This document shows, piece by piece, positions 37,850-47,306 of a DNA stretch of 64,000 nt. Every line of letters starts with the position of its first letter. Position 1 is the stretch's first letter. The notes under the pieces are model-generated. The model searched no databases. It was not told the DNA's origin and saw nothing but the letters and a program-made list of their open reading frames with translations. Origin of the DNA: Hansschlegelia quercus (lineage in GTDB: Bacteria > Pseudomonadota > Alphaproteobacteria > Rhizobiales > Methylopilaceae); assembly GCF_004310425.1 (NCBI RefSeq), contig NZ_SIUB01000008.1, forward strand, positions 1 to 64,000. The letters run 5' to 3'. Both the position numbers and the translations under genes were made by a program.

Positions 37850-38173
37850 GAACGAAGGCGTCTCGGGAGGGGCCGCCGGGCTTTACGCGATCCCGTTTCG
37901 GGATGCAAAAACCATCCTCCAGACGCGAAGACGCCCGACCTCCGGGGGAAAGGTCGGGCGTCTGGCGCTGAGCGCTCCGCCGATCGGAGGAACGGCGGAA
38001 ACGGGGCGGACCACGGAACCTGCGACGGGGGAGGCGCAGGTGAACTCCGGGCTATTCGCCCCGCTCGAGATCGCAGATGGGAGGTCGCTAGCGCAGCGTC
38101 AAGCGCACGCCTGCGTGAGCAGCCACGCGCTCAGCATCGCTGCCATGCGCCGGGAGCATCTCGGCCTTTGACC
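37850..38173. other. Non-coding gap between lolA and xth with a strong hairpin
   Basis: No gene is apparent. Positions 37929-37940 and 37952-37963 form a perfect 12-bp stem (AGACGCCCGACC/GGTCGGGCGTCT) without a T-run on either strand. It may reduce read-through from lolA or be a repeat. Confidence 0.5.
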
Positions 38174-38890
38174 TTACCGGCCGCCGCCCGGCCCGCGGGT
38201 TCCGCTCGGCGCCTGGACGCGGAACACGCCGGGGTCGATCTTCGCCTGCGGATTGAGGTCGGAAAGCACCACGGACGTGTCCATCCCCTGCGCGTCGGTC
38301 ACCGTCCACTGGCGCAGCTCGTAGTTCTGGCCGGAGAACAGCAGCTGGATCTGCGCCGCGCCGCCGATGGCGTTCTTCTGGATGAGCACGACCGAGACCA
38401 TGTCGGGCTCCTGGTAGACGCCGATCACGTCGGTGTCCTTCATCAGGTCGATGTTCGCCGACAGCAGCACGCGCAACGGCGTCTGGCTGAGCGGCCAGTT
38501 CTCCTGCGTCGCGAGCTTGCGGTTCTTCACCACCACGGTGTTGCCGTTCGAGACGATCTCGAGCGGGCTCGGCGGCGCATACTGGAAGCGGATCTTTCCG
38601 GGCCGCGACAGATAGAGCTTGCCGACGCTGCGCGAGCCGTCCGGCCCGGTCTGCTCGAAGCTCGCGGTCAGATCCTGGATCGAGTTGAAATAGGCGTTCA
38701 CGCGTTGCAGCGTCGCCCGCTGGGCGGCGTCGAGCTGGTTCACCGGCACGCCGCGATTGCCCGCGGCCGGCTGGGCCTGCGGCGGGGGCGGCACGTCGGC
38801 CGGCGCGCCCGAGGCGGACTGGGCGGCCGCGGGCGCGGCGGCGAGCGCTGACAGGATCGCGAAGGCGGCGGCGGAACGGCGAAGCGTCAT
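38174..38890 (-). CDS. lolA: Outer-membrane lipoprotein carrier LolA-like protein
   Basis: 238 aa. Signal peptide (RRSAAAFAILSALAAAPAAAQ), a Pro/Ala-rich stretch, then the LolA core (VNAYFNSIQDLTASFEQT, SVGKLYLSRPGKIRFQY, LPLRVLL-like PLRVLLSANIDL). It carries lipoproteins across the periplasm to the outer membrane. ATG 38890 begins the signal peptide; the open frame beyond it is intergenic. In relatives ftsK lies immediately upstream; here 3.4 kb of extra DNA intervenes. Confidence 0.9.
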   Translation of the reverse strand: MTLRRSAAAFAILSALAAAPAAAQSASGAPADVPPPPQAQPAAGNRGVPVNQLDAAQRATLQRVNAYFNSIQDLTASFEQTGPDGSRSVGKLYLSRPGKIRFQYAPPSPLEIVSNGNTVVVKNRKLATQENWPLSQTPLRVLLSANIDLMKDTDVIGVYQEPDMVSVVLIQKNAIGGAAQIQLLFSGQNYELRQWTVTDAQGMDTSVVLSDLNPQAKIDPGVFRVQAPSGTRGPGGGR

Positions 38891-39040
38891 GACGGGATTT
38901 TCGACCTTCCGGAACTCGAAACGGGAACAGGGACCGTAACGCGGCCCCGTGGCCGATTTAAGGGCCTCGCCGCCGATTGCGAGCCCTGCCGACTCGTTAG
39001 CAGCTTCGCAAGACGCTCCGCCGTAACCGCCATCCTCCGC

Positions 39041-39161
39041 CGTCATCCCCGACTTGTCCCGGGATCCATTTGCCGCCGCGCGTTGAGAACAGACCGCCGC
39101 GCGCCCGCTCACTCCCGCGCCGTCGCGTTTATGGATCCCGGGACGAGCCCGGGATGACGGC
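39041..39161. repeat. Inverted repeat of the GTCATCCCGG...CCGGGATCCA family
   Basis: GCCGTCATCCCCGACTTG with CCCGGGATCCAT (39041-39071) faces ATGGATCCCGGGACGAGC with CCGGGATGACGGC (39131-39161). The family is also seen in part at 289-315 and near 60393-60500. No coding role. Confidence 0.75.
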
Positions 39162-39175
39162 GGCGGGAGGTCTTG

Positions 39176-39335
39176 CGGACGCGCGAAATCCTCCGGCTGC
39201 CCGGATCGGCTTCAGGCCCGCTTTGGTCAAAGAGCCCCGGCGAACGACTTCGATCGCCGCACCTTACGGGGAAAGCGCGGAGCGCCGGGCCACCGTCAGG
39301 GGGTAGTGTAGTTGCCGGTCGCCCGGCGCTCCACG
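39176..39335 (-). repeat. Intergenic element, copy B (inverted relative to copy A)
   Basis: Reverse complement of element A in three blocks: 39273-39335, 39220-39231 and 39176-39204. The 12-bp hairpin is intact (39279-39290 with 39321-39332, extended by 39292-39295 with 39316-39319), and the mini-ORF stop lies in its loop. The spacing between the first and second blocks is larger than in copy A (41 versus 24 nt). The next gene on this strand is lolA, about 290 nt downstream, with an inverted repeat between, as copy A is followed by repeats before phaZ. Confidence 0.7.
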
Positions 39336-39376
39336 CGCGACGTCTCCCGTCTGGCTGCGGACGAAGTCTCGGACAT
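39296..39376 (-). CDS. Possible leader peptide in element B (26 aa)
   Basis: ATG at 39376, arginine/serine-rich, ending VERRATGNYTTP and TGA at 39298-39296. It shares its final 12 residues, with one change (S to T), and frame with the mini-ORF of element A. No strong ribosome binding site is visible. Translation is unproven. Confidence 0.3.
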   Translation of the reverse strand: MSETSSAARRETSRVERRATGNYTTP

Positions 39377-39923
39377 CAATGGTTTTTCCCGCAGACATTC
39401 GCGTCCGCTTCGGGCGGGTCCCGGACCGATCCGGCCTTTGGAGCCGGGATCCGAAATCCGCCGCCATGCGCCCTTACGCCACGAAAGGCGCGCCCGTCTT
39501 AGTGCGGGCGGTTCTCTTCCCCGACGAAGCCCCCGCGCCCTCTTGAGGAACGCGCGAGCCGCGCCGACGCCGCAACAGACGCCCCGGGGCCGACACTTCC
39601 GGTCATGTCAGCCGCAGGCGCCGCTCCTCCCCCGCATGGCCGGCCGGTCCGGACACGCCTTCCGACGGGGAAGGATGTGCGGAAGAGAGCATGAGGCGGG
39701 GTGGAATGTCAAGGAATATTTACCCACATCAGCTTTCTCGCCATCGAACGGGCGCGCGCCTCTGCCTGACCCTTCGACGACAATCAGACTGTCCGTTTGC
39801 AAGGACTTGCCGGCTTATTATCCCGCGAGCGACGGAAGCGGAATGGCGGTTTTAGAGAGTCTTGCGGTAAGCGGCCCTCCGGCTACGATTGTCTTGTCGT
39901 GACCTCCCGTACAAGATTGATCC
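39377..39923. other. Gene-free left flank of the acquired segment
   Basis: About 550 nt without a credible gene. G+C falls progressively from about 39690 toward the nuclease-like gene (AAGGAATATTTACCC near 39710), marking the likely left border of foreign DNA. The longest ORF (from 39312) is Arg/Pro-rich and has no family features. Confidence 0.45.
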
Positions 39924-41138
39924 ATGCTGGGCTATCGACGGACGTCATTTCGCAAGGCACATGCCTTACTTGGCTCGCTTCGTCGGAACCTGTCGGATTT
40001 CGATTCTTTGATCGCACTACAGCAATTGCTGACACGTGAGATCATGCGCGCGGAGCGCAGGGTTCCTGGCCTCCGCCTAATGCTGAAGACAAACCCGAAT
40101 GATGCGAGCGTCAATCGTCGCCTCGAGGGATATCGCCATGCCGCATACATCTGGCGGTGCTTCGGCGACGCGATCGCCTTCCTTTATATGGATAAGCATG
40201 CCCTCAAACACACCTTCTACCATACCGACAAGGTAACGCCAAAGCAGAGCGCAGGCTTTTTAGGCAAAACCGGCATGGCGCATGAAATCGCGCTGGTTGA
40301 GTTTGCAAGCTCCAAAGGGGTGCCGGCGATGCTGACCGATCTCACGAACACCATACGCCATGGTGATGTGTGCCTGATGGGCGAGCCGGACCCTTACCTT
40401 ATAGAGGTGAAGACTAGTATCGACCTCAACTCCCGTGGAAGGCGGCAAAAGCGCAGCATCGAGAAGTTGCAATCGTTTTTTAAAAACGACTTCAGCAGGG
40501 AACTGCGTGGCTCTTCATACGTCCAGCGCGTTGAGTACAAAATTTCAGAGCGTGATTACGCCAGCGAGATGGCGGCTTGCATTGCCGAAGCAATGAAAAC
40601 GGGTCACGGCGTCCGGATGCCCGAACCTGGGTTGCTCTACATCGCAGCGACCAGGCGTTCCGCCGTCGAGGACGCCTTGAGCCAGGTTGAGGTGTCAGGA
40701 ACGACGGTATTCCTTCTTAACGAGATTAAGTCGCAGAGGAGTTGGTCGCCCTACTATCCCTTCACATTGTCGCTTCAGGATTTCGAGCACCTTTGGGCAT
40801 TCAGCCGCGGGACCGTCTATCTGATGGTGATAGTGGATTATTTGATGATGGTGACGACACTGAAAAGTGCGGGTCACCAAGCCGTTTTCGATCCCGATGC
40901 GGGAGATTTCCCTATTCGCTTTGTGCTGGATTCAGGTCAGATGGGAGCTATAGGCACGCACCTGTTAACTCGGATCGGGCTTGAGTTTCTCTCGCCATCG
41001 GTAATTGCTTTGTCTTCGGTCGAGATTTATCGAGCCTCCTCAGAACTGGTGGCTCAGCGGCAAGAGCAAGGCGAAGATGTCAGAGAATATTGCACAATGC
41101 CTAGCCCGGAAGCATGGCTTCGGGGCGATGCGCTATAA
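39924..41138 (+). CDS. Putative PD-(D/E)xK nuclease-like protein in low-G+C insert
   Basis: 404 aa. I recognise no named family. The pattern GDVCLMGEPDPYLIEVKTS (D148, E161-V-K163) fits the D...ExK core of PD-(D/E)xK nucleases; E121 in HEIALVEFA could be the helix glutamate. The rest is a mixed alpha/beta protein with a hydrophobic stretch near 280-300 (TVYLMVIVDYLMMV). Base composition and codons (TTA, ATA, TTTAAAAAC) differ sharply from the high-G+C surroundings, indicating horizontal transfer. It lies between lolA and a broken ftsK fragment. A defence or restriction role is inference only. Confidence 0.6.
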   Translation: MLGYRRTSFRKAHALLGSLRRNLSDFDSLIALQQLLTREIMRAERRVPGLRLMLKTNPNDASVNRRLEGYRHAAYIWRCFGDAIAFLYMDKHALKHTFYHTDKVTPKQSAGFLGKTGMAHEIALVEFASSKGVPAMLTDLTNTIRHGDVCLMGEPDPYLIEVKTSIDLNSRGRRQKRSIEKLQSFFKNDFSRELRGSSYVQRVEYKISERDYASEMAACIAEAMKTGHGVRMPEPGLLYIAATRRSAVEDALSQVEVSGTTVFLLNEIKSQRSWSPYYPFTLSLQDFEHLWAFSRGTVYLMVIVDYLMMVTTLKSAGHQAVFDPDAGDFPIRFVLDSGQMGAIGTHLLTRIGLEFLSPSVIALSSVEIYRASSELVAQRQEQGEDVREYCTMPSPEAWLRGDAL

Positions 41139-41274
41139 CGTTGCCCCTAGGTTGAATTCCGCTGCAAGCTCTTTACTGCGATTGAATTTTCCTCTCGGAC
41201 CGGCTGAGCGGCAGGAGTAGGTCGAGGGCGCGGCGGAGGCTCATCTCGCTTCGCAGAATAGGCACAGATTTCCG
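41139..41274. other. Right border of low-G+C insert
   Basis: AT-richer non-coding sequence after the nuclease-like gene that changes abruptly to ftsK-like high-G+C sequence at about 41275. Confidence 0.45.
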
Positions 41275-41428
41275 CGCTCCACCAGCGAGGCGGCGCGGTT
41301 GTATCCGATCTGGAGGCGGCGCTGGATGGTGGAGGTCGAGCATTTGCGGTCACGCAGCACGACGGCGACCGCCTGATCGTAGACGTCGCCGCCCTTCTCG
41401 CCGAACGAGCCCTTGTCGATCACCGCGC
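41275..41428 (-). pseudogene. Fragment of an ftsK 3' end (gamma domain)
   Basis: Aligns without gaps to 42364-42517 of the intact ftsK (offset 1089), with about 11 differences in 154 positions by eye. The translation keeps [18 protein letters not shown] and [18 protein letters not shown] with only a few residue changes, so most differences are synonymous. Similarity stops after VER on one side and before the IDKGSF equivalent on the other. It is the FtsK winged-helix (KOPS-reading) domain without the motor, so it is non-functional as FtsK. It forms a direct repeat with ftsK around the COG3910 gene. Confidence 0.85.
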
Positions 41429-41486
41429 CTTTCCATCCGTCCGCCGTCCGGCGAAGCTGCTCTCTTGGTTCGCCCGGGGCGCCAAG

Positions 41487-42266
41487 ATGCTGATCTCGTT
41501 GCGCATGGAATGGGACCGGGTCGAAGACCGCGCGGCCTACCCCTACAATCTGCCTGCCATCGCGCAGATCGACGAGCTCGATCTCGACGCGCCAATCGTG
41601 ATCTTCGTCGGGGCCAACGGCTCCGGAAAATCGACGCTGATGGAAGCGATCGCCGTCCATCTCGGCTGCAATCCGGAGGGCGGATCGCCGAACTTCAACT
41701 TCGACACCGCGAAGACGCTGTCGTCGCTCCACCAGGCGTCTCGGCTCGCCCGGCGCATCCGCCGCAACGCGCCCCGGTTCTTCTATCGCGCCGACGCCTA
41801 CCATGTGTTCGCCACCGAGATGCGCCGGCTGGACGAGAACGAAGACGAGGACGGGCCGCTCGGCGCAAACTCGCCGCCGGTGAAGATGTTTTACGGCGGG
41901 CAGGATCTTCACGAGATGTCGCACGGGCAGGCCGTCATCCGGCTCCTGCGCAACCGTTTCCGCGGCGGCGGGATCTACCTGATGGACGAGCCGGAGGCTG
42001 CGCTCGCGCCAGAGACCCAGCTCGAGGTGATCGCCCGGATCGCGGAGCTCGTGCGGAAGGGCGCCCGCTTCGTGCTCGCGACGCACTCGCCGCTGCTGAT
42101 GGCGCTGCCCGGCGCCTTGATCTACGAGCTGTCGGACGAGGGGATCGCGCGGAAGAGCTACGCCGAGCTCAACCACGTCCGGCTCTACAAGAGGTTTCTG
42201 GGCGACCCCGAAAGCATGGTCGCGCGGCTGACGGCGCCGGAGGAGCCCGAACTGTTCGACGACTGA
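41487..42266 (+). CDS. AAA/ABC-type ATPase, COG3910-like
   Basis: 259 aa. Walker A GANGSGKSTL (about 45-54), a signature-like SHGQAVIRLL, Walker B IYLMDEPEAAL and the H-loop LATHSPLLM. The N-terminus (LRMEWDRVEDRAAYPYNLPAI) matches stand-alone predicted ATPases of the COG3910 type; their cellular role is unknown. No membrane segments, so it is not a transporter by itself. Its stop is 3 nt from the convergent ftsK stop, and its start lies 58 nt from the ftsK fragment. Base composition is like the host. Confidence 0.85.
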   Translation: MLISLRMEWDRVEDRAAYPYNLPAIAQIDELDLDAPIVIFVGANGSGKSTLMEAIAVHLGCNPEGGSPNFNFDTAKTLSSLHQASRLARRIRRNAPRFFYRADAYHVFATEMRRLDENEDEDGPLGANSPPVKMFYGGQDLHEMSHGQAVIRLLRNRFRGGGIYLMDEPEAALAPETQLEVIARIAELVRKGARFVLATHSPLLMALPGALIYELSDEGIARKSYAELNHVRLYKRFLGDPESMVARLTAPEEPELFDD

Positions 42267-42269
42267 CCT

Positions 42270-44855
42270 TCAGGCCGCGTCTTCGTCCCGCTCTCCGCCT
42301 TCCAGCAGGATCTCGCGCTTGCCGGCGTGGTTGGCCGGGCCCACCACGCCTTCCTTCTCCATCCGCTCGACGAGCGAGGCGGCGCGGTTGTAACCGATCT
42401 GGAGGCGGCGCTGGATGTAGGAGGTCGAGCACTTGCGGTCGCGCAACACGACGGCGACCGCCTGGTCGTAGACGTCGCCGCCCTCTTCGCCGAACGAGCC
42501 CTTGTCGAACACCGCGCCGTCTTCGGCATCAGTGGAGCCGTCTTCGTCGTCGGCGAGAACCGCGTCGAGATAAGACGGGCGGCCCTGTTTCTTGAGGTGC
42601 GCGACGACGGCCTCGACCTCGGCGTCGGAGCAGAACGGGCCGTGGACGCGGGAGATGCGGCCGCCGCCCTGCATGTGCAGCATGTCGCCCTGCCCCAGCA
42701 GCTGCTCGGCGCCCATCTCGCCGAGAATGGTGCGGCTGTCGATCTTGGACGTCACCTGGAAGGAGATTCGGGTCGGGAAGTTCGCCTTGATCGTGCCGGT
42801 GATGACGTCGACTGAGGGGCGCTGCGTCGCCATGACGATGTGGATGCCGGCGGCGCGCGCCATCTGGGCGAGGCGCTGGATGGCGCCCTCGATCTCCTTG
42901 CCGGCGACGAGCATCAGATCCGCCATCTCGTCGACGATCACGACGATGTACGGCAGCTTGCCGATCTCCATCACCTCCTGCTCGTAGATCGCCTCGCCGG
43001 TCTCGCGGTCGAAGCCGGTCTGCACGGTGCGGGTGATCGCCTCGCCCTTGGCGAGCGCCTGTTCGGCGCGGGCGTTGAAGCCGTCGATGTTGCGGACGCC
43101 GAGCTTCGACATCTTGCGGTAGCGGTCCTCCATCTCGCGGACCGCCCATTTGAGCGCCACCACCGCCTTCTTCGGGTCGGTGACGACGGGCGTCAGCAGA
43201 TGCGGGATCTCGTCATAGACCGAGAGCTCGAGCATTTTGGGGTCGATCATGATCAGGCGGCACTCTTCGGGCTTCAGCCGATAGAGCAGCGACAGGATCA
43301 TGGTGTTGATCGCGACGGACTTGCCGGAGCCGGTGGTGCCGGCGATCAGCAGATGCGGCATGCGCGCGAGCTCGGCGATGACGGGCTCGCCGCCGATCGT
43401 CTTCCCGAGGCACAAGGGGAGCCGCATCTTGGCCTTCTCGAAATCGGCGGAGGCCAGCAGCTCGCGCAGATAAACCGTCTCGCGGCGCGCGTTCGGCAGC
43501 TCGATGCCGATCGCGTTGCGGCCGGGGATGACGGCGACGCGCGCCGCGACCGCGCTCATCGAGCGGGCGATGTCGTCGGCGAGGCCGATCACGCGGCTCG
43601 ACTTGATGCCGGGGGCGGGCTCGAGCTCGTAGAGCGTCACGACCGGGCCTGGGCGCACATTGATGATCTGGCCGCGGACGCCGTAATCCTCGAGCACGCC
43701 TTCGAGCAGCCGGGCGTTCTGCTCCAGCGCCTCCTGGCTCAGCACGGGGCCGGAACCCTTCTTTGGCTCGGCCAGCAGCGCGAGCGGCGGCAGCTCGTAG
43801 GTGTCCTGCTCCAGCAGGTCGGGCTGCGCCTCGCGCTGGGCGCGTCGGCCGGGGCGCAGTGCGCCGGGAACCGCGCCGACGCGGTTGGCGGGCGCCTCGG
43901 CCTGACGGCGGGCGCTCGGCGCGACCGGCGCGCCGGAGAGGTCGACGTCGCCGCCGTCACGCAGCGCCGGCTCGCGGCGCGGGGCGCGGGGCGCGTCTTC
44001 GAAATCGTCGCTCGCCCGCGCGAGGATGCGCGACAGCGTGTGCTCGTCGGGGCGGACGTCTTCGCGATCGCGCGACAGCTTCCTCGCGATCGCGGCCTTG
44101 GCCGAGAGCGCCCAATGGGTGAGAAGGCCGAGCGAGACGAGGCGGCGGTCGTCCTCGTCCTCCTCCTCATACTCGTCGATCGGCTGAGCGGCCGCAGGCC
44201 GTCCGGGAGCCTGACGAGGGGCCTGCGGCTCCTGGCGGGAGTCGCGGCGGGGGCTGACCGCCGCGCGCTCGCTCGGCGCGACGAGGCCGATCGCGAGGGC
44301 GAAGCCCGTGACGCCGAGCGTTGCAAAGACGCCGCCCGCGATCAGCGAGCCTGTCGCGCCGCCAAGGCCGAGCGCGTCGAGGCTCATCGAGAACAGGTCG
44401 CCGACGCAGCCGCCGAGACCCGTGGGCAGCGGCCAGGACGCCGGCGCGGGCGCGACGCCGGCGAGCCCCGCGAGCAGGATCGCAGCGACGGGCCAGGCGA
44501 CGACCTTGAGACGCTCACGCTCGACGGCGCGGCGCGTCATCAGCGACCAGCCCCAGACGCCGATCGGCGCCACGAAAGCGGACGCCGCGAGTCCGAAGGC
44601 CTGGGTGAGCATGTCGGCGACGATCGCGCCGGGCGCGCCGAGCAGATTGTGGACGGGGCCGTCGGTCGCGTGGCTGAAGCTCGGATCCTGCACCGACCAG
44701 GTGGCGAGCGCCGCGCCTGCCAGTCCCGCGAGCAGCACCAGCGCCACGCCGCCCAGTTCAGTCGCGCGCCTGACGAGCGTCGCGCGGACGGAGTCCGGCA
44801 GGACGGAGGCGGTGTGGAAGCCGCGCGGGCGGGGACGTAACGCGCGAATGCTCAT
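42270..44855 (-). CDS. ftsK: DNA translocase FtsK
   Basis: 861 aa. About four N-terminal membrane helices (35-55, 80-105, 118-140, 165-190) anchor it at the septum. A Pro/Arg-rich linker follows, then the RecA-like motor with Walker [15 protein letters not shown] and [16 protein letters not shown]. The C-terminal gamma winged helix (about 780-830) reads the KOPS polarity sequences. It moves chromosome ends through the septum and activates XerCD at dif. A CtrA-like site lies upstream (45012-45026). Confidence 0.97.
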   Translation of the reverse strand: MSIRALRPRPRGFHTASVLPDSVRATLVRRATELGGVALVLLAGLAGAALATWSVQDPSFSHATDGPVHNLLGAPGAIVADMLTQAFGLAASAFVAPIGVWGWSLMTRRAVERERLKVVAWPVAAILLAGLAGVAPAPASWPLPTGLGGCVGDLFSMSLDALGLGGATGSLIAGGVFATLGVTGFALAIGLVAPSERAAVSPRRDSRQEPQAPRQAPGRPAAAQPIDEYEEEDEDDRRLVSLGLLTHWALSAKAAIARKLSRDREDVRPDEHTLSRILARASDDFEDAPRAPRREPALRDGGDVDLSGAPVAPSARRQAEAPANRVGAVPGALRPGRRAQREAQPDLLEQDTYELPPLALLAEPKKGSGPVLSQEALEQNARLLEGVLEDYGVRGQIINVRPGPVVTLYELEPAPGIKSSRVIGLADDIARSMSAVAARVAVIPGRNAIGIELPNARRETVYLRELLASADFEKAKMRLPLCLGKTIGGEPVIAELARMPHLLIAGTTGSGKSVAINTMILSLLYRLKPEECRLIMIDPKMLELSVYDEIPHLLTPVVTDPKKAVVALKWAVREMEDRYRKMSKLGVRNIDGFNARAEQALAKGEAITRTVQTGFDRETGEAIYEQEVMEIGKLPYIVVIVDEMADLMLVAGKEIEGAIQRLAQMARAAGIHIVMATQRPSVDVITGTIKANFPTRISFQVTSKIDSRTILGEMGAEQLLGQGDMLHMQGGGRISRVHGPFCSDAEVEAVVAHLKKQGRPSYLDAVLADDEDGSTDAEDGAVFDKGSFGEEGGDVYDQAVAVVLRDRKCSTSYIQRRLQIGYNRAASLVERMEKEGVVGPANHAGKREILLEGGERDEDAA

Positions 44856-45011
44856 CGAATGCTCCCGGCAGGGCCGCTCCGGCCGTGATGGCGGACGCCC
44901 TGCCCCGCCGCGAAACCCTCATCCCCCGATGAACGCATCCGCGACGCCGACCCAAGTTGAACGCTTGACCGCTTACCGGCCGATCCTTTGAAAATCCTAG
45001 GCGCAAGAGGG

Positions 45012-45026
45012 TTAAGGCGGGCTTAC
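45012..45026. promoter_or_regulatory. CtrA-like site (TTAA-N7-TTAC) upstream of ftsK
   Basis: One mismatch from TTAA-N7-TTAA, about 157 nt before the ftsK start. It is plausible for a division gene in an alphaproteobacterium, but a single degenerate site is weak. Confidence 0.3.
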
Positions 45027-45077
45027 CCCCTCGCGGCGAAGACGCCGAAAATGCAGCTCCTCGGGGCTCTTCGAACG

Positions 45078-45103
45078 AAAAAGGCCCCGGCTAAGCCGGG
45101 GCC
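45078..45103 (-). terminator. Rho-independent terminator of glnK-amtB
   Basis: On the minus strand, GGCCCCGGC (45103-45095) pairs with GCCGGGGCC (45091-45083) around TTA, followed by TTTTT. It lies 44 nt beyond the amtB stop. Confidence 0.93.
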
Positions 45104-45146
45104 TTCGTGCTTCGGGATCCGTCGGAGGCGAATGCGCCGCCGGGGA

Positions 45147-46616
45147 TCAGATGTTGTAGGCGCGCTCGCCGTGCTCGGTGACGTCGAGACCCTCGCGCTC
45201 CTTATCCTCGGAGACGCGCAGACCGATGATGACGTCCACGATCTTGTAGAGGATGAACGAGCCGACGCCGGACCAGACGACCGTCACGAGGACGCCCTTG
45301 GCCTGAGCGGTGACCTGGGTGATCAGGTCGTAGGCGCCGGCCGTGCCCGCGCCGTTGTCGAGCGTGTAGTCGACCACGCCAGCGCCGCCGAGGGCGGGGT
45401 TGACGAGGATGCCGGTCGCGATCGCGCCGACGATGCCGCCGATGCAGTGGACGCCGAAGACGTCCAGGGAGTCGTCGTAGCCGAGGGCGTTCTTCACGCT
45501 CGTGCAGAACACGTAGCAGACCACGCCGACGACCAGGCCGAGGACGATCGAGCCCATCGGACCGGCAAAGCCGGCGGCGGGCGTGATCGCGACGAGGCCG
45601 GCGACGGCGCCCGAGGCGATGCCGAGCATGCTCGGGTGACCCTTCGCCATCCATTCGATGAACATCCAGGCGAGAGCCGCAGCAGCGGTCGCGACAAAGG
45701 TGTTGATCATGGCGAGAGCGGCGTAGCCGTTGGCCTCGAGGTTGGAGCCGGCGTTAAAGCCGAACCAGCCGACCCACAGGAGGCCGGCGCCGACGAGGGT
45801 CAGCGTCAGGGAGTGCGGAGCCATCGGCTCGCGGCCGAAGCCGATGCGCGGGCCGAGGACGAGAGCGCCGACCAGCGCGGTGATGCCCGCGTTGATGTGC
45901 ACGACGGTGCCGCCGGCGAAGTCGATCGCGCCGAAGGCCCAGATCAGGCCTGCGCCGGCGACGGTCGCGTCAGCGGGGTTCGTCGCGGCGAACTCCGGAC
46001 CGGGCCAGAACCAGACCATGTGGGCCATCGGGAAGTAGATGAAGGTGACCCAGAGGACCGTGAACACCAGCAGCGCCGAGAACTTGATGCGCTCGGCGAA
46101 GGCGCCGACGATCAGCGCCGGCGTGATGGCGGCGAAGGTCATCTGGAAGCAGACGAAGACGAGCTCGGGGATCACCACGCCGCGCGAGAAGCTCTCGACA
46201 GTGGTGGTCACGTCGACGCCGGCGAGGAACGCCTTGGAGAAGCCGCCGACATAGGAGTTCAGGCTGCCGCCGTCGCTGAAGGCGAGCGAATAGCCGTAGA
46301 CGACCCAGATGATCATGACGAGGCAGGCGATCGCCATCACCTGCATGAGCACCGATAGCATGTTCTTGGTGCGGACCAGGCCGCCATAGAACAAAGCGAG
46401 GCCCGGCACCGTCATCAGAAGCACCAGGACGGTGGAGAGCAGCATCCAGGTGGTGTCGCCCTTGTTCGGCACGGGCGCGGCGGCGGCGGCCGGAGCGGCG
46501 GCCGTGGCGGCCGCTTCGCCGCCCGGAGCCATGGTCTGCGCGTAGGCGGCGCCCGCCATCAGGACGCCTGCGGCCAGGGCCGGCGCTCCCCAGCGTAATA
46601 CGGAACCCAGTTTCAT
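45147..46616 (-). CDS. amtB: Ammonium transporter
   Basis: 489 aa. A cleavable signal-like N-terminus (LRWGAPALAAGVLMAGAAYAQ) and an Ala/Pro linker precede eleven helices with ALFYGGLVRTKN, DFAGGTVVHINAGI and FGVHCIGGIVGAIATG, including the pore histidine regions. It conducts NH3/NH4+ and is blocked by GlnK. GGGAG stands 8 nt before the ATG. It is co-transcribed with glnK 52 nt upstream and ends at a strong terminator. Confidence 0.96.
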   Translation of the reverse strand: MKLGSVLRWGAPALAAGVLMAGAAYAQTMAPGGEAAATAAAPAAAAAPVPNKGDTTWMLLSTVLVLLMTVPGLALFYGGLVRTKNMLSVLMQVMAIACLVMIIWVVYGYSLAFSDGGSLNSYVGGFSKAFLAGVDVTTTVESFSRGVVIPELVFVCFQMTFAAITPALIVGAFAERIKFSALLVFTVLWVTFIYFPMAHMVWFWPGPEFAATNPADATVAGAGLIWAFGAIDFAGGTVVHINAGITALVGALVLGPRIGFGREPMAPHSLTLTLVGAGLLWVGWFGFNAGSNLEANGYAALAMINTFVATAAAALAWMFIEWMAKGHPSMLGIASGAVAGLVAITPAAGFAGPMGSIVLGLVVGVVCYVFCTSVKNALGYDDSLDVFGVHCIGGIVGAIATGILVNPALGGAGVVDYTLDNGAGTAGAYDLITQVTAQAKGVLVTVVWSGVGSFILYKIVDVIIGLRVSEDKEREGLDVTEHGERAYNI

Positions 46617-46668
46617 CGAGTGAACTCCCGAAGACTTAAGAGGAGAAAGAGGGTGCGTCGGCCGCGCC

Positions 46669-47022
<354 letters not shown>

Positions 47023-47111
47023 TTAGCCCACCGCCCGCTTGTGAGACGCGCGAACAGTCGACAGTTGACGATGACGATCCCCAGCCGAAGCCGGGCTTGC
47101 GGCGCGTGGCA

Positions 47112-47127
47112 ATCAAGCGCCGTGCCA
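47112..47127 (-). promoter_or_regulatory. Sigma-54 (RpoN) promoter for glnK-amtB
   Basis: The minus strand reads TGGCACGGCGCTTGAT, matching TGGCACG-N4-TTGCT with one mismatch in the -12 element and perfect -24 spacing. Its location 105 nt before glnK fits NtrC/RpoN control of ammonium uptake. I could not identify a convincing NtrC palindrome upstream. Confidence 0.75.
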
Positions 47128-47306
47128 AGTCTTCCGACCGCTCGTAAGCTGTTGATTCACACCACACAGCGCTGGATTTTCCATCGCCTGCCGAGACTCC
47201 CAAGCGGAATCTGTTTAGTTATCGATCCTTCCGATTAAAAAATGTGCATTCTTCGTGGGTTTTTCGTGGCTGCCGCAGAATCGCCTGAGCAATAATTCGG
47301 CGCCCG

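Noticed and set aside
39312-39902. 196-codon ORF left of the nuclease-like gene
   Set aside because: Overlaps element B on the other strand; Arg/Pro-rich sequence without domain features.
39924-42266. Nuclease-like gene plus COG3910 ATPase as one two-gene defence system
   Set aside because: They differ in base composition, are separated by an ftsK fragment and are not an operon; kept as separate observations.
42840-44840. 666-codon plus-strand ORF opposite ftsK
   Set aside because: Antisense shadow; Arg/Asp/Ala-rich with no domain.
47130-47300. NtrC-binding palindrome upstream of the glnK promoter
   Set aside because: Only TGCAC-like half sites were seen; no full dyad.
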